The notes below the pieces were generated by a model. The model ran no database searches. It was given only the letters and a program-made list of their open reading frames with translations, and was not told the DNA's origin. From an uncultured Ruminococcus sp. (GTDB lineage Bacteria; Bacillota; Clostridia; Oscillospirales; Ruminococcaceae), in the NCBI GenBank assembly GCA_900550695.1, contig URTF01000100.1, positions 1 through 6,900 of the forward strand: a stretch of DNA of 6,900 nucleotides, in the 5' to 3' direction. Positions 1 through 5,841 of this stretch are shown here, piece by piece. Positions within the stretch are counted from its first letter, which is position 1; each line of letters begins with the position of its first letter. The position numbers and the translations under genes were made by a program.

Positions 1-213
1 AGCGGCAGCATTTGCATCGGTATTGCTGGTAGCAATGCCTACATCGCTTCCTGCCTCCATGACATCCGTTTGCATCAGATAGATGTAATGGCCAAAGATT
101 TTTGGCGTATCTTTACGAGAGAAAAGAATGTTTGTGGTCAGCGTGATTGCGACTACAATTATGAGAAGAATCGCCAGAACAACTGCGAGAATCGATTTCG
201 TTTTCTTTTTCAT
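1..213 (-). CDS. Signal peptidase I-like membrane-anchored protein, N-terminal fragment
   Basis: Reading from the ATG at 213 there are 71 open codons to the window edge, so only the N-terminus is visible. The start is set by a strong purine-rich ribosome binding site (GGAAGGAAG, about 220-228) and an excellent promoter at 258-286. The protein begins MKKKTKSILAVVLAI: a lysine-rich N-terminus, then one hydrophobic segment at about residues 8-28, giving a single membrane anchor with the rest outside. The following stretch PKIFGHYIYLMQTDVMEAG (about residues 38-56) resembles the region around the active site of S26 signal peptidases, where SGSMEP is normal. Here the serine before the ME pair is absent, so this may be a non-catalytic homologue. 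After this the sequence is rich in Ala, Asn, Thr and Ser. That the gene is real is fairly sure. The family assignment is tentative because the C-terminal lysine box is outside the window. Confidence 0.7.
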   Translation of the reverse strand, partial: MKKKTKSILAVVLAILLIIVVAITLTTNILFSRKDTPKIFGHYIYLMQTDVMEAGSDVGIATSNTDANAAA

Positions 214-257
214 GATGCTTCCTTCCTTTTACACGAAAAAATTTTTAGATAAACAAT

Positions 258-286
258 ATTATAGCATATCTCTTTTGGAATTTCAA
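258..286 (-). promoter_or_regulatory. Sigma-A promoter P1 of the signal peptidase-like gene
   Basis: On the minus strand there is a -35 box TTGAAA (286-281), a 17-nt spacer and a perfect -10 box TATAAT (263-258) preceded by TGC, an extended -10 element. Transcription would begin near 251, leaving a leader of about 38 nt before the ATG at 213. Upstream A/T tracts at 287-307 could act as an UP element. Confidence 0.8.
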
Positions 287-436
287 TTCTTTTTTTGAAA
301 TTTTCCAAAAAAATATGAAAATATGAAAGAATCCACGTTTGCAGGAGATAAAGCGGAGAAATCGGCGCTGTACAGATAAAAAATACAGGCGTGCGGCAGA
401 CTGTGCCGAAGCTGTGCTTTGATTTTCCACGCTTTT
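266..436 (-). other. Untranslated or cryptic leader between P2 and P1
   Basis: This stretch would be transcribed from P2. It contains no reading frame with a convincing ribosome binding site. The central part (about 375-415) is more GC-rich than its surroundings and includes a short inverted repeat CGGCA/TGCCG around 393-407. No known riboswitch or small RNA is recognised. It could be a leader, a small RNA, or the decayed remains of a gene that once followed P2. Confidence 0.3.
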
Positions 437-465
437 ATTATACCATACTTGTTTTTTAATTTCAA
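437..465 (-). promoter_or_regulatory. Second minus-strand promoter P2, a near-copy of P1
   Basis: On the minus strand there is TTGAAA (465-460), a 17-nt spacer and TATAAT (442-437) preceded by TGG. The 50-bp block 437-486 aligns without gaps to 258-307 at about 40 of 50 positions, including the A/T-rich part upstream of the -35 box. P2 therefore looks like a duplicated promoter module. It points the same way as P1, so its transcript would cross 430-266 and could read into the signal peptidase-like gene. Confidence 0.65.
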
Positions 466-504
466 TCCTATTTTTGAGATTTTCAATAATTTTTTTGAAA
501 GTAC

Positions 505-532
505 TTGACAAACTGCAAAAGTATGCTATAAT
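505..532 (+). promoter_or_regulatory. Promoter of tRNA-Thr
   Basis: A consensus -35 box TTGACA (505-510), a 16-nt spacer and a perfect -10 box TATAAT (527-532) preceded by TGC. A T-rich tract lies just upstream. Transcription would start near 539-540, about 35 nt before the mature tRNA. This promoter diverges from P2 and the two -35 boxes are about 40 bp apart. Confidence 0.85.
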
Positions 533-573
533 ATAATAGTATCTTTTCCCTGCGGCATGGCAGGTGCTTTGAT

Positions 574-649
574 GCTGGAATAGCTCAGTTGGTAGAGCAG
601 CGCATTCGTAATGCGCAGGTCGCGTGTTCAAGTCACGTTTCCAGCTCCA
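574..649 (+). tRNA. tRNA-Thr, anticodon CGT
   Basis: A complete 76-nt cloverleaf. The acceptor stem GCTGGAA (574-580) pairs with TTCCAGC (639-645), the discriminator is T646 and the CCA end is encoded (647-649). The D stem is GCTC/GAGC (583-586 with 595-598). The anticodon stem GCGCA/TGCGC (600-604 with 612-616) encloses the loop TTCGTAA, giving anticodon CGT (607-609), which reads ACG threonine codons. The T stem GCGTG/CACGT (622-626 with 634-638) contains one G-U pair around the loop TTCAAGT. It has its own promoter and terminator, so it is a single-gene unit. Confidence 0.97.
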
Positions 650-650
650 T

Positions 651-688
651 AAAAAGCCGTTTGTTTTTTCAAGCGGCTTTTTATTTTT
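651..688 (+). terminator. Rho-independent terminator of tRNA-Thr
   Basis: AAAAAGCCG (651-659) pairs with CGGCTTTTT (674-682). The stem extends inward through TTTG/CAAG, with one wobble pair, to a T6 loop. A T-rich tail follows (TTATTTTT). It starts immediately after the CCA end. The A-rich left arm and T-rich right arm could allow some function in both directions. Confidence 0.85.
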
Positions 689-707
689 GCCTGAAATGGG
701 AAAACTA

Positions 708-736
708 TTGTTTTTAATGCGGATTTGAGGTATAAT
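708..736 (+). promoter_or_regulatory. Promoter of the AraC-family regulator
   Basis: A -35-like TTGTTT (708-713), a 17-nt spacer and a perfect TATAAT (731-736). The predicted start near 743 leaves a leader of about 43 nt. The ribosome binding site before the ATG at 786 is weak (AGAAAG, about 770-775), which suits low-level expression of a regulator. Confidence 0.6.
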
Positions 737-785
737 ATATAAATGATTCGGAAAATAATATATCACCAAAAGAAAGCAGTAAAAA

Positions 786-1568
786 ATGTTTGACCTCTCT
801 TTAATATACCGCCCCGAAACCGCAATGCCGAAAGAGGGATACCGGGAATATATGCCCTCAAAAGTGCTGTCACCGTTCATTCGATGCTTCTGGGAGATGA
901 AAGAATACAGCCGCCCCGTTATGATAATTCCCGATACCTGCATGGACATCGTGTTCAGCTTTTTCGGCGAAGAGCTTCTGAGCTGCGGCTTCTGTGCCGT
1001 AGATGACAGTACGAACGTCCTCGATAAAGTGAATATAACACAGTTTGGCATAAGATTTTACGCTTGGTCAGCCTGCCTTTTTACGCCCGAAAGCTTCTCG
1101 GGGACGAAAGGTTCAAGCTTTGATGCCCGAATTTTCTTTCCCGACATATACAGCAGTCTTTTGCCGCTGATCATCAACGAAGGATCGACCGAAAAACGCA
1201 TTGATATCTGCGAAAAATATCTTTACAGACGCCTTGACCTCGGGCGAATGAATCCAAATGTTATGAACGGGATATACAGCATAATTTCTTCAAAAGGAAC
1301 GATAAAGACCGCTGAATTGGCGAGCGAAACTGCAGTATCGGTCCGCCAGCTTGAAAGGTCGTTCAGCGAAACGATCGGCATATCTCCGAAGCTTTTTTCG
1401 TCGCTGATAAGATATCAGCTCGTGTGGCAGGAGCTTCGCTCGGGGACGTATTCGCCGCTCGATATTACTGAAAAATTCGGATATTCCGACCAATCCCACC
1501 TACTGAGGGATTTCAGGCGTTTTCATTCAATGCTCCCGTCCGAGGCAATGAACGATTTTGAAAAATAA
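786..1568 (+). CDS. AraC-family transcriptional regulator with DUF6597-type N-terminus
   Basis: A cytoplasmic DNA-binding regulator of 260 residues, normal for the family. The N-terminal part has features of the DUF6597 sensory domain: LSPFIRCFWEMKE at about 28-40, PDTCMDIVF at 49-57 and FGIRFYAWSACLF at about 87-99. The C-terminal half is a two-helix-turn-helix AraC domain from about 172. The first HTH covers TAELASETAVSVRQLERSF (about 174-193), followed by the conserved GISPK. The second contains DITEKFGYSDQSHLLRDFRRF (226-246), the family signature. The stop is followed after 88 bp by a flavin reductase-like gene on the same strand, the likely target operon. The effector is unknown. The family assignment is secure from the C-terminal motifs; the DUF6597 label rests on recognising its motifs by eye. 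Confidence 0.92.
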   Translation: MFDLSLIYRPETAMPKEGYREYMPSKVLSPFIRCFWEMKEYSRPVMIIPDTCMDIVFSFFGEELLSCGFCAVDDSTNVLDKVNITQFGIRFYAWSACLFTPESFSGTKGSSFDARIFFPDIYSSLLPLIINEGSTEKRIDICEKYLYRRLDLGRMNPNVMNGIYSIISSKGTIKTAELASETAVSVRQLERSFSETIGISPKLFSSLIRYQLVWQELRSGTYSPLDITEKFGYSDQSHLLRDFRRFHSMLPSEAMNDFEK

Positions 1569-1613
1569 TGTCGCATTTTTTCAATACTTTTGTCTGCTGA
1601 TGTGATATTATAA
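1569..1613 (+). promoter_or_regulatory. Candidate AraC-activated promoter and operator of the flavin reductase operon
   Basis: The intergenic region contains an extended -10 element TGATATTAT (1603-1611) but no recognisable -35 box at 16-18 nt spacing, typical of activator-dependent promoters. Just upstream lies TGTCGCATTTTTTCAATAC (1569-1587), which begins right after the AraC stop codon. TGTC recurs at 1591-1594, 22 bp away, close to the two-turn spacing of many AraC-family half-sites. The operator is an inference. The transcript would start near 1618. Confidence 0.4.
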
Positions 1614-1656
1614 GCTCATAAAGGCAAAACGCCGACAACGAAAGGCAGGAAAAAGT

Positions 1657-2313
1657 ATGAAAAAAGAATTTTTTGAGTGTCCCGAGGTGTTCAAAGACCA
1701 TAACTTTTACGACTTTGACTGGCTTGAATCCCTCACAGCAATACCGTCGCCGCTTGTACTCGTCACAAGCTATAAAAGCAACGGAAAAGCCAACGGTTCA
1801 ATGCAGTCATGGTTCTCGTTTTCAAGCGAGGACGGCTTCTACTGTATTTTTTCAAGTGTGCATAAAAGTTCACATCTTTATCAGACAGTACAGGAAACCA
1901 AACAGCTTGCCATAAACTTTATGTCAGCTGAAAGCTACGCAAAATGCTATTCCACCATAAAAAACAACAGCTTTGATGAGGACGAGCTTCAAGCATCGGG
2001 ACTTACGGTATTCCCTGCACGAAAGGTCAGCGCACCGCTCGTTGAGGAGTGCTTTCTCAACCTCGAATGTGAGTATGTGTGGGAAAAGGAGCTTTTCCCG
2101 AACAGCGACCATGTTGTAATGTGCGTGAAGATAGTGAACGCTTGGTTCGACAGCGATGTTTATGCCAACAAAAACGGCGGAAGATACAGCGAAAGCGGAT
2201 ATCTTTACAATATCCATTCTCCTGCCGACCCCGACAGCGGAGTTCTGTCCGATACATCTGTCGGCATTATACAAAAATTCAAGGATTATCCCGAGCTTGG
2301 CATAGAATACTGA
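1657..2313 (+). CDS. Flavin reductase-like FMN-binding domain protein
   Basis: 218 residues, soluble, no signal peptide. The start is supported by AGGCAGGA at 1643-1650, six bases before the ATG. The sequence follows the flavin reductase-like split-barrel fold: SPLVLVTS (31-38) is the first strand after the IPSP turn, NGKANGSMQSWFSFSSEDG (42-60) matches the FMN-binding loop region, and HKSSHLYQTVQETKQLAINF (69-88) matches the conserved segment where TxxNI or a similar turn precedes the FNL/INF strand. VSAPLVEECFLNLECE (124-139) corresponds to the conserved PxxxExxxxLEC segment. Members bind FMN and use NAD(P)H, or act as flavin-binding oxidoreductases of unknown substrate. Its position behind an AraC regulator suggests inducible detoxification or redox metabolism, but the substrate cannot be read from sequence. 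Confidence 0.85.
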   Translation: MKKEFFECPEVFKDHNFYDFDWLESLTAIPSPLVLVTSYKSNGKANGSMQSWFSFSSEDGFYCIFSSVHKSSHLYQTVQETKQLAINFMSAESYAKCYSTIKNNSFDEDELQASGLTVFPARKVSAPLVEECFLNLECEYVWEKELFPNSDHVVMCVKIVNAWFDSDVYANKNGGRYSESGYLYNIHSPADPDSGVLSDTSVGIIQKFKDYPELGIEY

Positions 2314-2349
2314 TCTCAGACGAATGTTTAATAAGAAAGAAGTCCCAAA

Positions 2350-2853
2350 ATGAAAATACTCAATATCCACGGCTACAAAGGCAGCGCAAAAAACAGCGCA
2401 TACGAAGCTTTGACTGCGCTCGGTCACGAAGTCACTTCACCCGAGCTTGATTACGATACCCTTTCACCCGATGAAACGCTTGAAATCCTTTTGCGCGAAG
2501 CAGGGGTATGCGGTGCGGAAATGATCGTTGGTTCAAGCCTCGGAGGATTTTATGCTGCCGTTATGTCAGTACGGCTCGGTATTCCTGCGGTACTCGTGAA
2601 CCCGTGTCTTATGCCGTTTCTGCATCTGCCAAGGCTTGGATATACGGGTGATATAAGACCGTTTATGCCGCTCTTCGGCGAGCTTGCAAAGATCGACGAC
2701 TGCAAAGTCTATGCGATCATCGGTGAAAAGGACGAGGTCATAGATACTCATGATATGACCCGAAACCTGCTGAAAAACAGCCGCATAGCACTTATCCCGA
2801 ACGGTATGCACTCGGGCAGCACACTCCCGCTTTACGATCTTTTTGCACATTGA
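2350..2853 (+). CDS. YqiA/UPF0227-like small alpha/beta-hydrolase (putative esterase)
   Basis: 167 residues, small for an alpha/beta hydrolase and in the range of the YqiA group. It opens with MKILNIHGYKGS, whose HG (7-8) is the usual oxyanion-hole turn after strand one. GSSLGG (61-66) is the nucleophile elbow with Ser63. GEKDEVID (125-132) carries the likely acid Asp128, and NGMHS (151-155) the catalytic His154. The triad is therefore complete, so an active esterase or thioesterase is plausible. It follows the flavin reductase gene by 36 bp with no terminator visible, so the two are probably cotranscribed. The ribosome binding site is modest (AGAAAGAAG, about 2334-2342). The substrate is unknown. 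It ends in a convergent arrangement with the transporter operon. Confidence 0.85.
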   Translation: MKILNIHGYKGSAKNSAYEALTALGHEVTSPELDYDTLSPDETLEILLREAGVCGAEMIVGSSLGGFYAAVMSVRLGIPAVLVNPCLMPFLHLPRLGYTGDIRPFMPLFGELAKIDDCKVYAIIGEKDEVIDTHDMTRNLLKNSRIALIPNGMHSGSTLPLYDLFAH

Positions 2854-2880
2854 ATTGAATATCCTATCTGCCTTCCGTAC

Positions 2881-2973
2881 AATATTAAACACCAATAAAA
2901 TACAGCTGCCAAAGCTGCATATATCTTCTGCGAACATATCTACGCATTTTCAAAAAACGACGGCTGTTTATTG
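2881..2973. repeat. Degenerate copy of the dispersed palindromic repeat, in the convergent intergenic gap
   Basis: The first 22 bases (2881-2902) match 6563-6584 at 21 of 22 positions. A further segment, GCC...GCATATAT (2908-2924), aligns with 6600-6616 at 13 of 17. The right end GGCTGTTTATTGT only loosely resembles the right terminus of the other copy. Independently, CAATAAA plus CAGCTG (2893-2899, 2903-2908) can pair with CGGCTG plus TTTATTG (2961-2973), giving a long imperfect hairpin that ends directly against the transporter stop codon. It fills the 120-bp gap between convergent genes. No better terminator for either operon is seen, so it may end transcription from both sides. Confidence 0.6.
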
Positions 2974-3567
2974 TCAGAATTCATTTCCGCCCTCCGTGCT
3001 GTCGGCGGCGATATGCTTCCTGACTATCTTTGAGCCTATCATTGCGCCGATAAATGCCGCAACGATTATTCCGACAAGGAGAAGCGGTGCGCCCCATGAG
3101 CCAAGCATCTTGGAAGCTGCAAGTATTGCGTCCTGTCTGCCGTCGGAAACGGAATTTTCAGCCATTGACTTTGCTGCAATGGCATAAGGATAGATCGTGC
3201 TGCCGATGCCTGCAAGCACCTGTGTTATAATGTAGCTTGCGGTAAGTCCCTTAAGATTGCCGTAACCTGCCTTCTTCATGATAATCTCGGCAATAACGCC
3301 CGACAGCAGATACAATACTATGTACGGCAGATATCCGCCGAGAATACCTCTTACAAAGCTGTATATCATCATTGCACCCGGCTTTTTTATCTTAGTGCCG
3401 ATGATGAAATATACAACTCCCTCAAGCAGCGAGAAGAATACCGGCATAAGCACTATCGTTATCGGCAGAGCATAAAGCAGCGAGCTTATAAAGAATATAA
3501 CAACGTTGATAAGTGATAAGAGCGTTACGGTGATAATGTCCTTGACCTTTAATTTAGATGTGTTCAT
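2974..3567 (-). CDS. ECF transporter S component, Trep_Strep/MptD family
   Basis: 197 residues, very hydrophobic, with about six predicted membrane segments at roughly 11-33, 35-58, 63-79, 80-98, 108-132 and 159-180. That matches the length and topology of ECF substrate-binding S components. The pattern, with VFFSLLEGVVYFIIGTKIKKPGA (43-65) and FVRGILGGYLPY (71-82), fits the Trep_Strep family (PF09605/TIGR02185), annotated as MptD-type S components. The substrate of this family is not established, so none is assigned. The start is set by a perfect GGAGG (3577-3581) nine bases before the ATG. This Shine-Dalgarno lies immediately after the stop of the upstream transporter gene, so the two are one operon and likely translationally coupled. 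It would capture the substrate in the membrane and dock on the EcfT domain encoded upstream. Confidence 0.85.
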   Translation of the reverse strand: MNTSKLKVKDIITVTLLSLINVVIFFISSLLYALPITIVLMPVFFSLLEGVVYFIIGTKIKKPGAMMIYSFVRGILGGYLPYIVLYLLSGVIAEIIMKKAGYGNLKGLTASYIITQVLAGIGSTIYPYAIAAKSMAENSVSDGRQDAILAASKMLGSWGAPLLLVGIIVAAFIGAMIGSKIVRKHIAADSTEGGNEF

Positions 3568-3582
3568 AATAAAATTCCTCCA

Positions 3583-5766
3583 TTAAAATAATATTCCGAC
3601 GATGACCGCCGCAATAAGTATTGCTGTGAATAAAAAATCCCATACTCTGAAATGTACGGAAATATAGGAGCTTCGCTTTCGTTTAAGGTCGATGCCCCTT
3701 GTTTCTGCCGATGCCGAGAGTGCTTCCGCAATGCGTATGACCCTAAGCGCCATAGGAACGGTATGTATCTCGATATATTCGGGAAAGGCTTTCAGCTTCT
3801 GTAACGCCGATGAAAAAGCGCCTCTTGTTTCGATCGACTGGTTCATAAGCTTCATATCCTCGGAGAGCGTTGGGAAAAACCTGAAAACCACCGAGCATAT
3901 CATAATTATCCTTTCGGGGATATGGCATTTTCTAAGTGCCGCAACAGTCCGTGATGCTTCATCTCTGCCAATGAGCGTCCAGAACACCATACCTGCCGAC
4001 AAAAGCCTCGGAAAATACACGGCAAGGAAGGACATCACAGTGTCTGGAAAAAGCTTATCCAGAAGCAGGAGCAGCGAAAAAATTCCTGCACCGCACAGCG
4101 AAAGTGCCGCAAACCCGTCAAAAAGTATCATTGCGAACACCGCCGCCGAGACCGCATAAACGAGCGGATTTGAGATCGAAGATACGACCGTCATCGCCGT
4201 CAGCCAGTACAGAAGCTTTGTCCTCGGGTCGATCCGTCCGGCAGGCTTTTTCTTCTGCGTCCGTGCATTGTCTGCAAGCCGGAAGTTCTCGTCCATATAT
4301 TCCGTAAGCGAACGAAGCTCCCCATCGCTGTTCAGCTCGGTTTCAAAGCTCATTTTTCCGCCCGAGATGCATATACAGCGTGTGCAGACCTTTGCCATAA
4401 GTTCGATATCGTGCGTTATGATGAAAACAAGCTTGCTTCGGCTCATCTCGGCGATCATCTCGCCGCAGCTTTCAAGGTTTGCCGCATCAAGACCTGCTGT
4501 CGGCTCATCAAGAACAACAACAGGCTTTGGCGAAAGATACGCCAGCATCAGACTGAGCCTTTGCATCTGCCCTCCCGAAAGCGAAAACGGATGACGGTCA
4601 CGCACCTCCCACATTCCCGTTTTTTTCAGCAGCCGTTCTATCTCCTCCGATAGTCCTTCACGCCCCTTGTTGCCGTAGCGAAGCTCGTTTATTACGGAAT
4701 TCGTGAAGAACTGGAACTCCGCCTCCTGCATAACGAACATAACATTCCGCTTCATTTCCGAAGTCTTCATTTTTTGTCCGTTGTATAAGACGCTGCCCGA
4801 TATCGGTTTGAGAAGTCCCGAAATTATCTTGCCGAAGGTGGTCTTTCCGCAGCCGTTCGAGCCTGCGATCGCAATGACCTCGCCCTGTTTTGCGTTTACG
4901 GATATCCCGTTCAGCACATCGCTCCCGTTTTTGTAGCGAAAGCCGATATTTTCCGCCGAAAAATCAAACTTTGCCTTGCCGACAGATTTTTCCCTGCGCT
5001 CCAGTTTCACAAGTGAAAGGTCTGTGGTGCGCAGCGACATTTCCGTCAGCTCATCAATGCTTTTCGCAGCCATTTTCTCTGCGGTGAAGCGGTGCTTTAT
5101 CTCTCCGCCGTCTATCAGCCAGTACTCGTCCGCAATTCCGCCGAGATAACAGAGCCTGTGTTCGCTGAGTATAAGCGTTTTTCCCTGCTCTTTCAGCTTA
5201 AAAAGCATCTTGCGGAAGCGTTCGACCGCAGCGTGGTCAAGGTTCGCCGTCGGCTCATCGAGCAGCATTATATCCGCATCAGCCGCCCACGCCGCCAGTA
5301 TTGACACAAGCTGACGCTCACCGCAGGAAAGCTCATAAACATTGCGGTCACGGAGCTTTTCCATATCAAAAACGGAAAACGCCTTGTCCGTCCGCTTTAT
5401 TATCTCCTCTCGCGGAATGCCGAAATTTTCAAATCCGAATGCGATCTCCGTGCAGCTGTTCACGGCGAAAAACTGACTTCTCGGATCCTGAAATACCGAG
5501 GCTGCCAGTTCTCCGACCTCGCCTATGGACATATCGCCCGTGTCCCTGCCGTTCAAGCGGCAAAAGCCTTTCAGCAAGCCGTCATAAAACGTCGGGACAA
5601 GTCCGTTCAGACACCGCAGCAGCGTTGTTTTTCCGCAGCCGCTCCCTCCGCAGAGAACGATGCATTTTCCCTTTTCAATCTCACCCTGTGCAACGAGCGC
5701 AGGCTTTTTTTCCTCCGAATATCGGAATTTTATATCGAATTCCGCAGCATAATTTTTTTCTGACAT
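3583..5766 (-). CDS. ECF transporter single-chain energizing module: two ABC ATPases fused to EcfT
   Basis: 727 residues from the ATG at 5766, chosen over an in-frame ATG at 5790 because AGGAGA (5776-5771) lies just upstream of 5766, while the longer start would sit inside a palindrome. The first ABC domain has Walker A GGSGCGKT (40-47), Q-loop Gln93, signature LSCGE (146-150), Walker B IMLLDEP (166-172) and switch His203. The second has Walker A GSNGCGKT (302-309), Gln347, signature LSGGQ (396-400), Walker B VVVLDEP (416-422) and His452. From about residue 512 an EcfT-like domain begins (DPRTKLLYWL), with several membrane helices and two ETRG coupling motifs at 646-649 and 688-691. Three subunits usually encoded separately (EcfA, EcfA', EcfT) are thus one chain. 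ATP hydrolysis would drive uptake with the S component encoded next. The first signature has Cys where Gly is usual, which may make that site asymmetric. Confidence 0.93.
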   Translation of the reverse strand: MSEKNYAAEFDIKFRYSEEKKPALVAQGEIEKGKCIVLCGGSGCGKTTLLRCLNGLVPTFYDGLLKGFCRLNGRDTGDMSIGEVGELAASVFQDPRSQFFAVNSCTEIAFGFENFGIPREEIIKRTDKAFSVFDMEKLRDRNVYELSCGERQLVSILAAWAADADIMLLDEPTANLDHAAVERFRKMLFKLKEQGKTLILSEHRLCYLGGIADEYWLIDGGEIKHRFTAEKMAAKSIDELTEMSLRTTDLSLVKLERREKSVGKAKFDFSAENIGFRYKNGSDVLNGISVNAKQGEVIAIAGSNGCGKTTFGKIISGLLKPISGSVLYNGQKMKTSEMKRNVMFVMQEAEFQFFTNSVINELRYGNKGREGLSEEIERLLKKTGMWEVRDRHPFSLSGGQMQRLSLMLAYLSPKPVVVLDEPTAGLDAANLESCGEMIAEMSRSKLVFIITHDIELMAKVCTRCICISGGKMSFETELNSDGELRSLTEYMDENFRLADNARTQKKKPAGRIDPRTKLLYWLTAMTVVSSISNPLVYAVSAAVFAMILFDGFAALSLCGAGIFSLLLLLDKLFPDTVMSFLAVYFPRLLSAGMVFWTLIGRDEASRTVAALRKCHIPERIIMICSVVFRFFPTLSEDMKLMNQSIETRGAFSSALQKLKAFPEYIEIHTVPMALRVIRIAEALSASAETRGIDLKRKRSSYISVHFRVWDFLFTAILIAAVIVGILF

Positions 5767-5780
5767 TTTTTCTCCTATAA

Positions 5781-5800
5781 CAGTTAGCATAAACTAACTG
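5781..5800. promoter_or_regulatory. Perfect palindrome, candidate operator of the transporter operon
   Basis: CAGTTAG and CTAACTG are perfect 7-bp inverted arms around a 6-bp centre. The site ends five bases before the AGGAGA ribosome binding site of the transporter gene and lies 41 bp beyond the tetR stop. Size and symmetry suit a TetR-family dimer, and the neighbouring TetR is the natural candidate. A possible weak -10 (TATGCT on the minus strand) lies within it, but no good -35 is seen. In RNA it could also form a hairpin just before the ribosome binding site. It does not share the half-site seen in the tetR promoter. Confidence 0.5.
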
Positions 5801-5807
5801 CAATTCA

Positions 5808-5837
5808 TAAAAAATGTGCCGAATGACACATTTTATG
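5808..5837 (-). terminator. Weak intrinsic terminator or attenuator after tetR
   Basis: On the minus strand AAAATGTG (5834-5827) and CACATTTT (5818-5811) form a perfect 8-bp inverted repeat with an 8-nt loop, directly followed by further T residues (T6 in total). It begins eight bases after the tetR stop. The stem has only two or three G-C pairs, so termination is likely partial. That would let tetR transcripts read through into the transporter genes at reduced level. Confidence 0.5.
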
Positions 5838-5841
5838 CGTT

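Noticed and set aside
283..486. A 67-codon minus-strand frame between P2 and P1
   Set aside because: Its ATG lies upstream of the P2 -10 box, so a P2 transcript would not include it. The translated ends are just the A/T promoter repeats, and no ribosome binding site is present.
245..1051. A 268-codon minus-strand open frame
   Set aside because: It runs antisense through the tRNA-Thr gene, its promoter and terminator, and overlaps the start of the AraC gene. The internal NTRPAHYECAALPTELF is the familiar translation of an antisense tRNA. It has no ribosome binding site.
1924..2427. A 167-codon minus-strand open frame opposite the flavin reductase gene
   Set aside because: It is a shadow of the real gene on the plus strand, extends across the operon gap, and shows no recognisable family or ribosome binding site.
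5301..5780. A 159-codon plus-strand open frame opposite the first ATPase domain
   Set aside because: It is antisense to a secure ABC domain with all motifs. Its composition (Ser, Arg, Pro rich) is typical of a shadow frame.
5767..5790. Longer start (ATG at 5790) for the ABC-EcfT fusion
   Set aside because: It lies inside the 5781-5800 palindrome and has no Shine-Dalgarno, whereas the ATG at 5766 has AGGAGA at the right distance and gives a normal ABC N-terminus.
5767..5841. A riboswitch before the ECF transporter gene
   Set aside because: The 75-bp gap holds only a simple AT-rich hairpin and a perfect palindrome. No known vitamin or metal riboswitch core is recognisable, and there is too little space for most of them.
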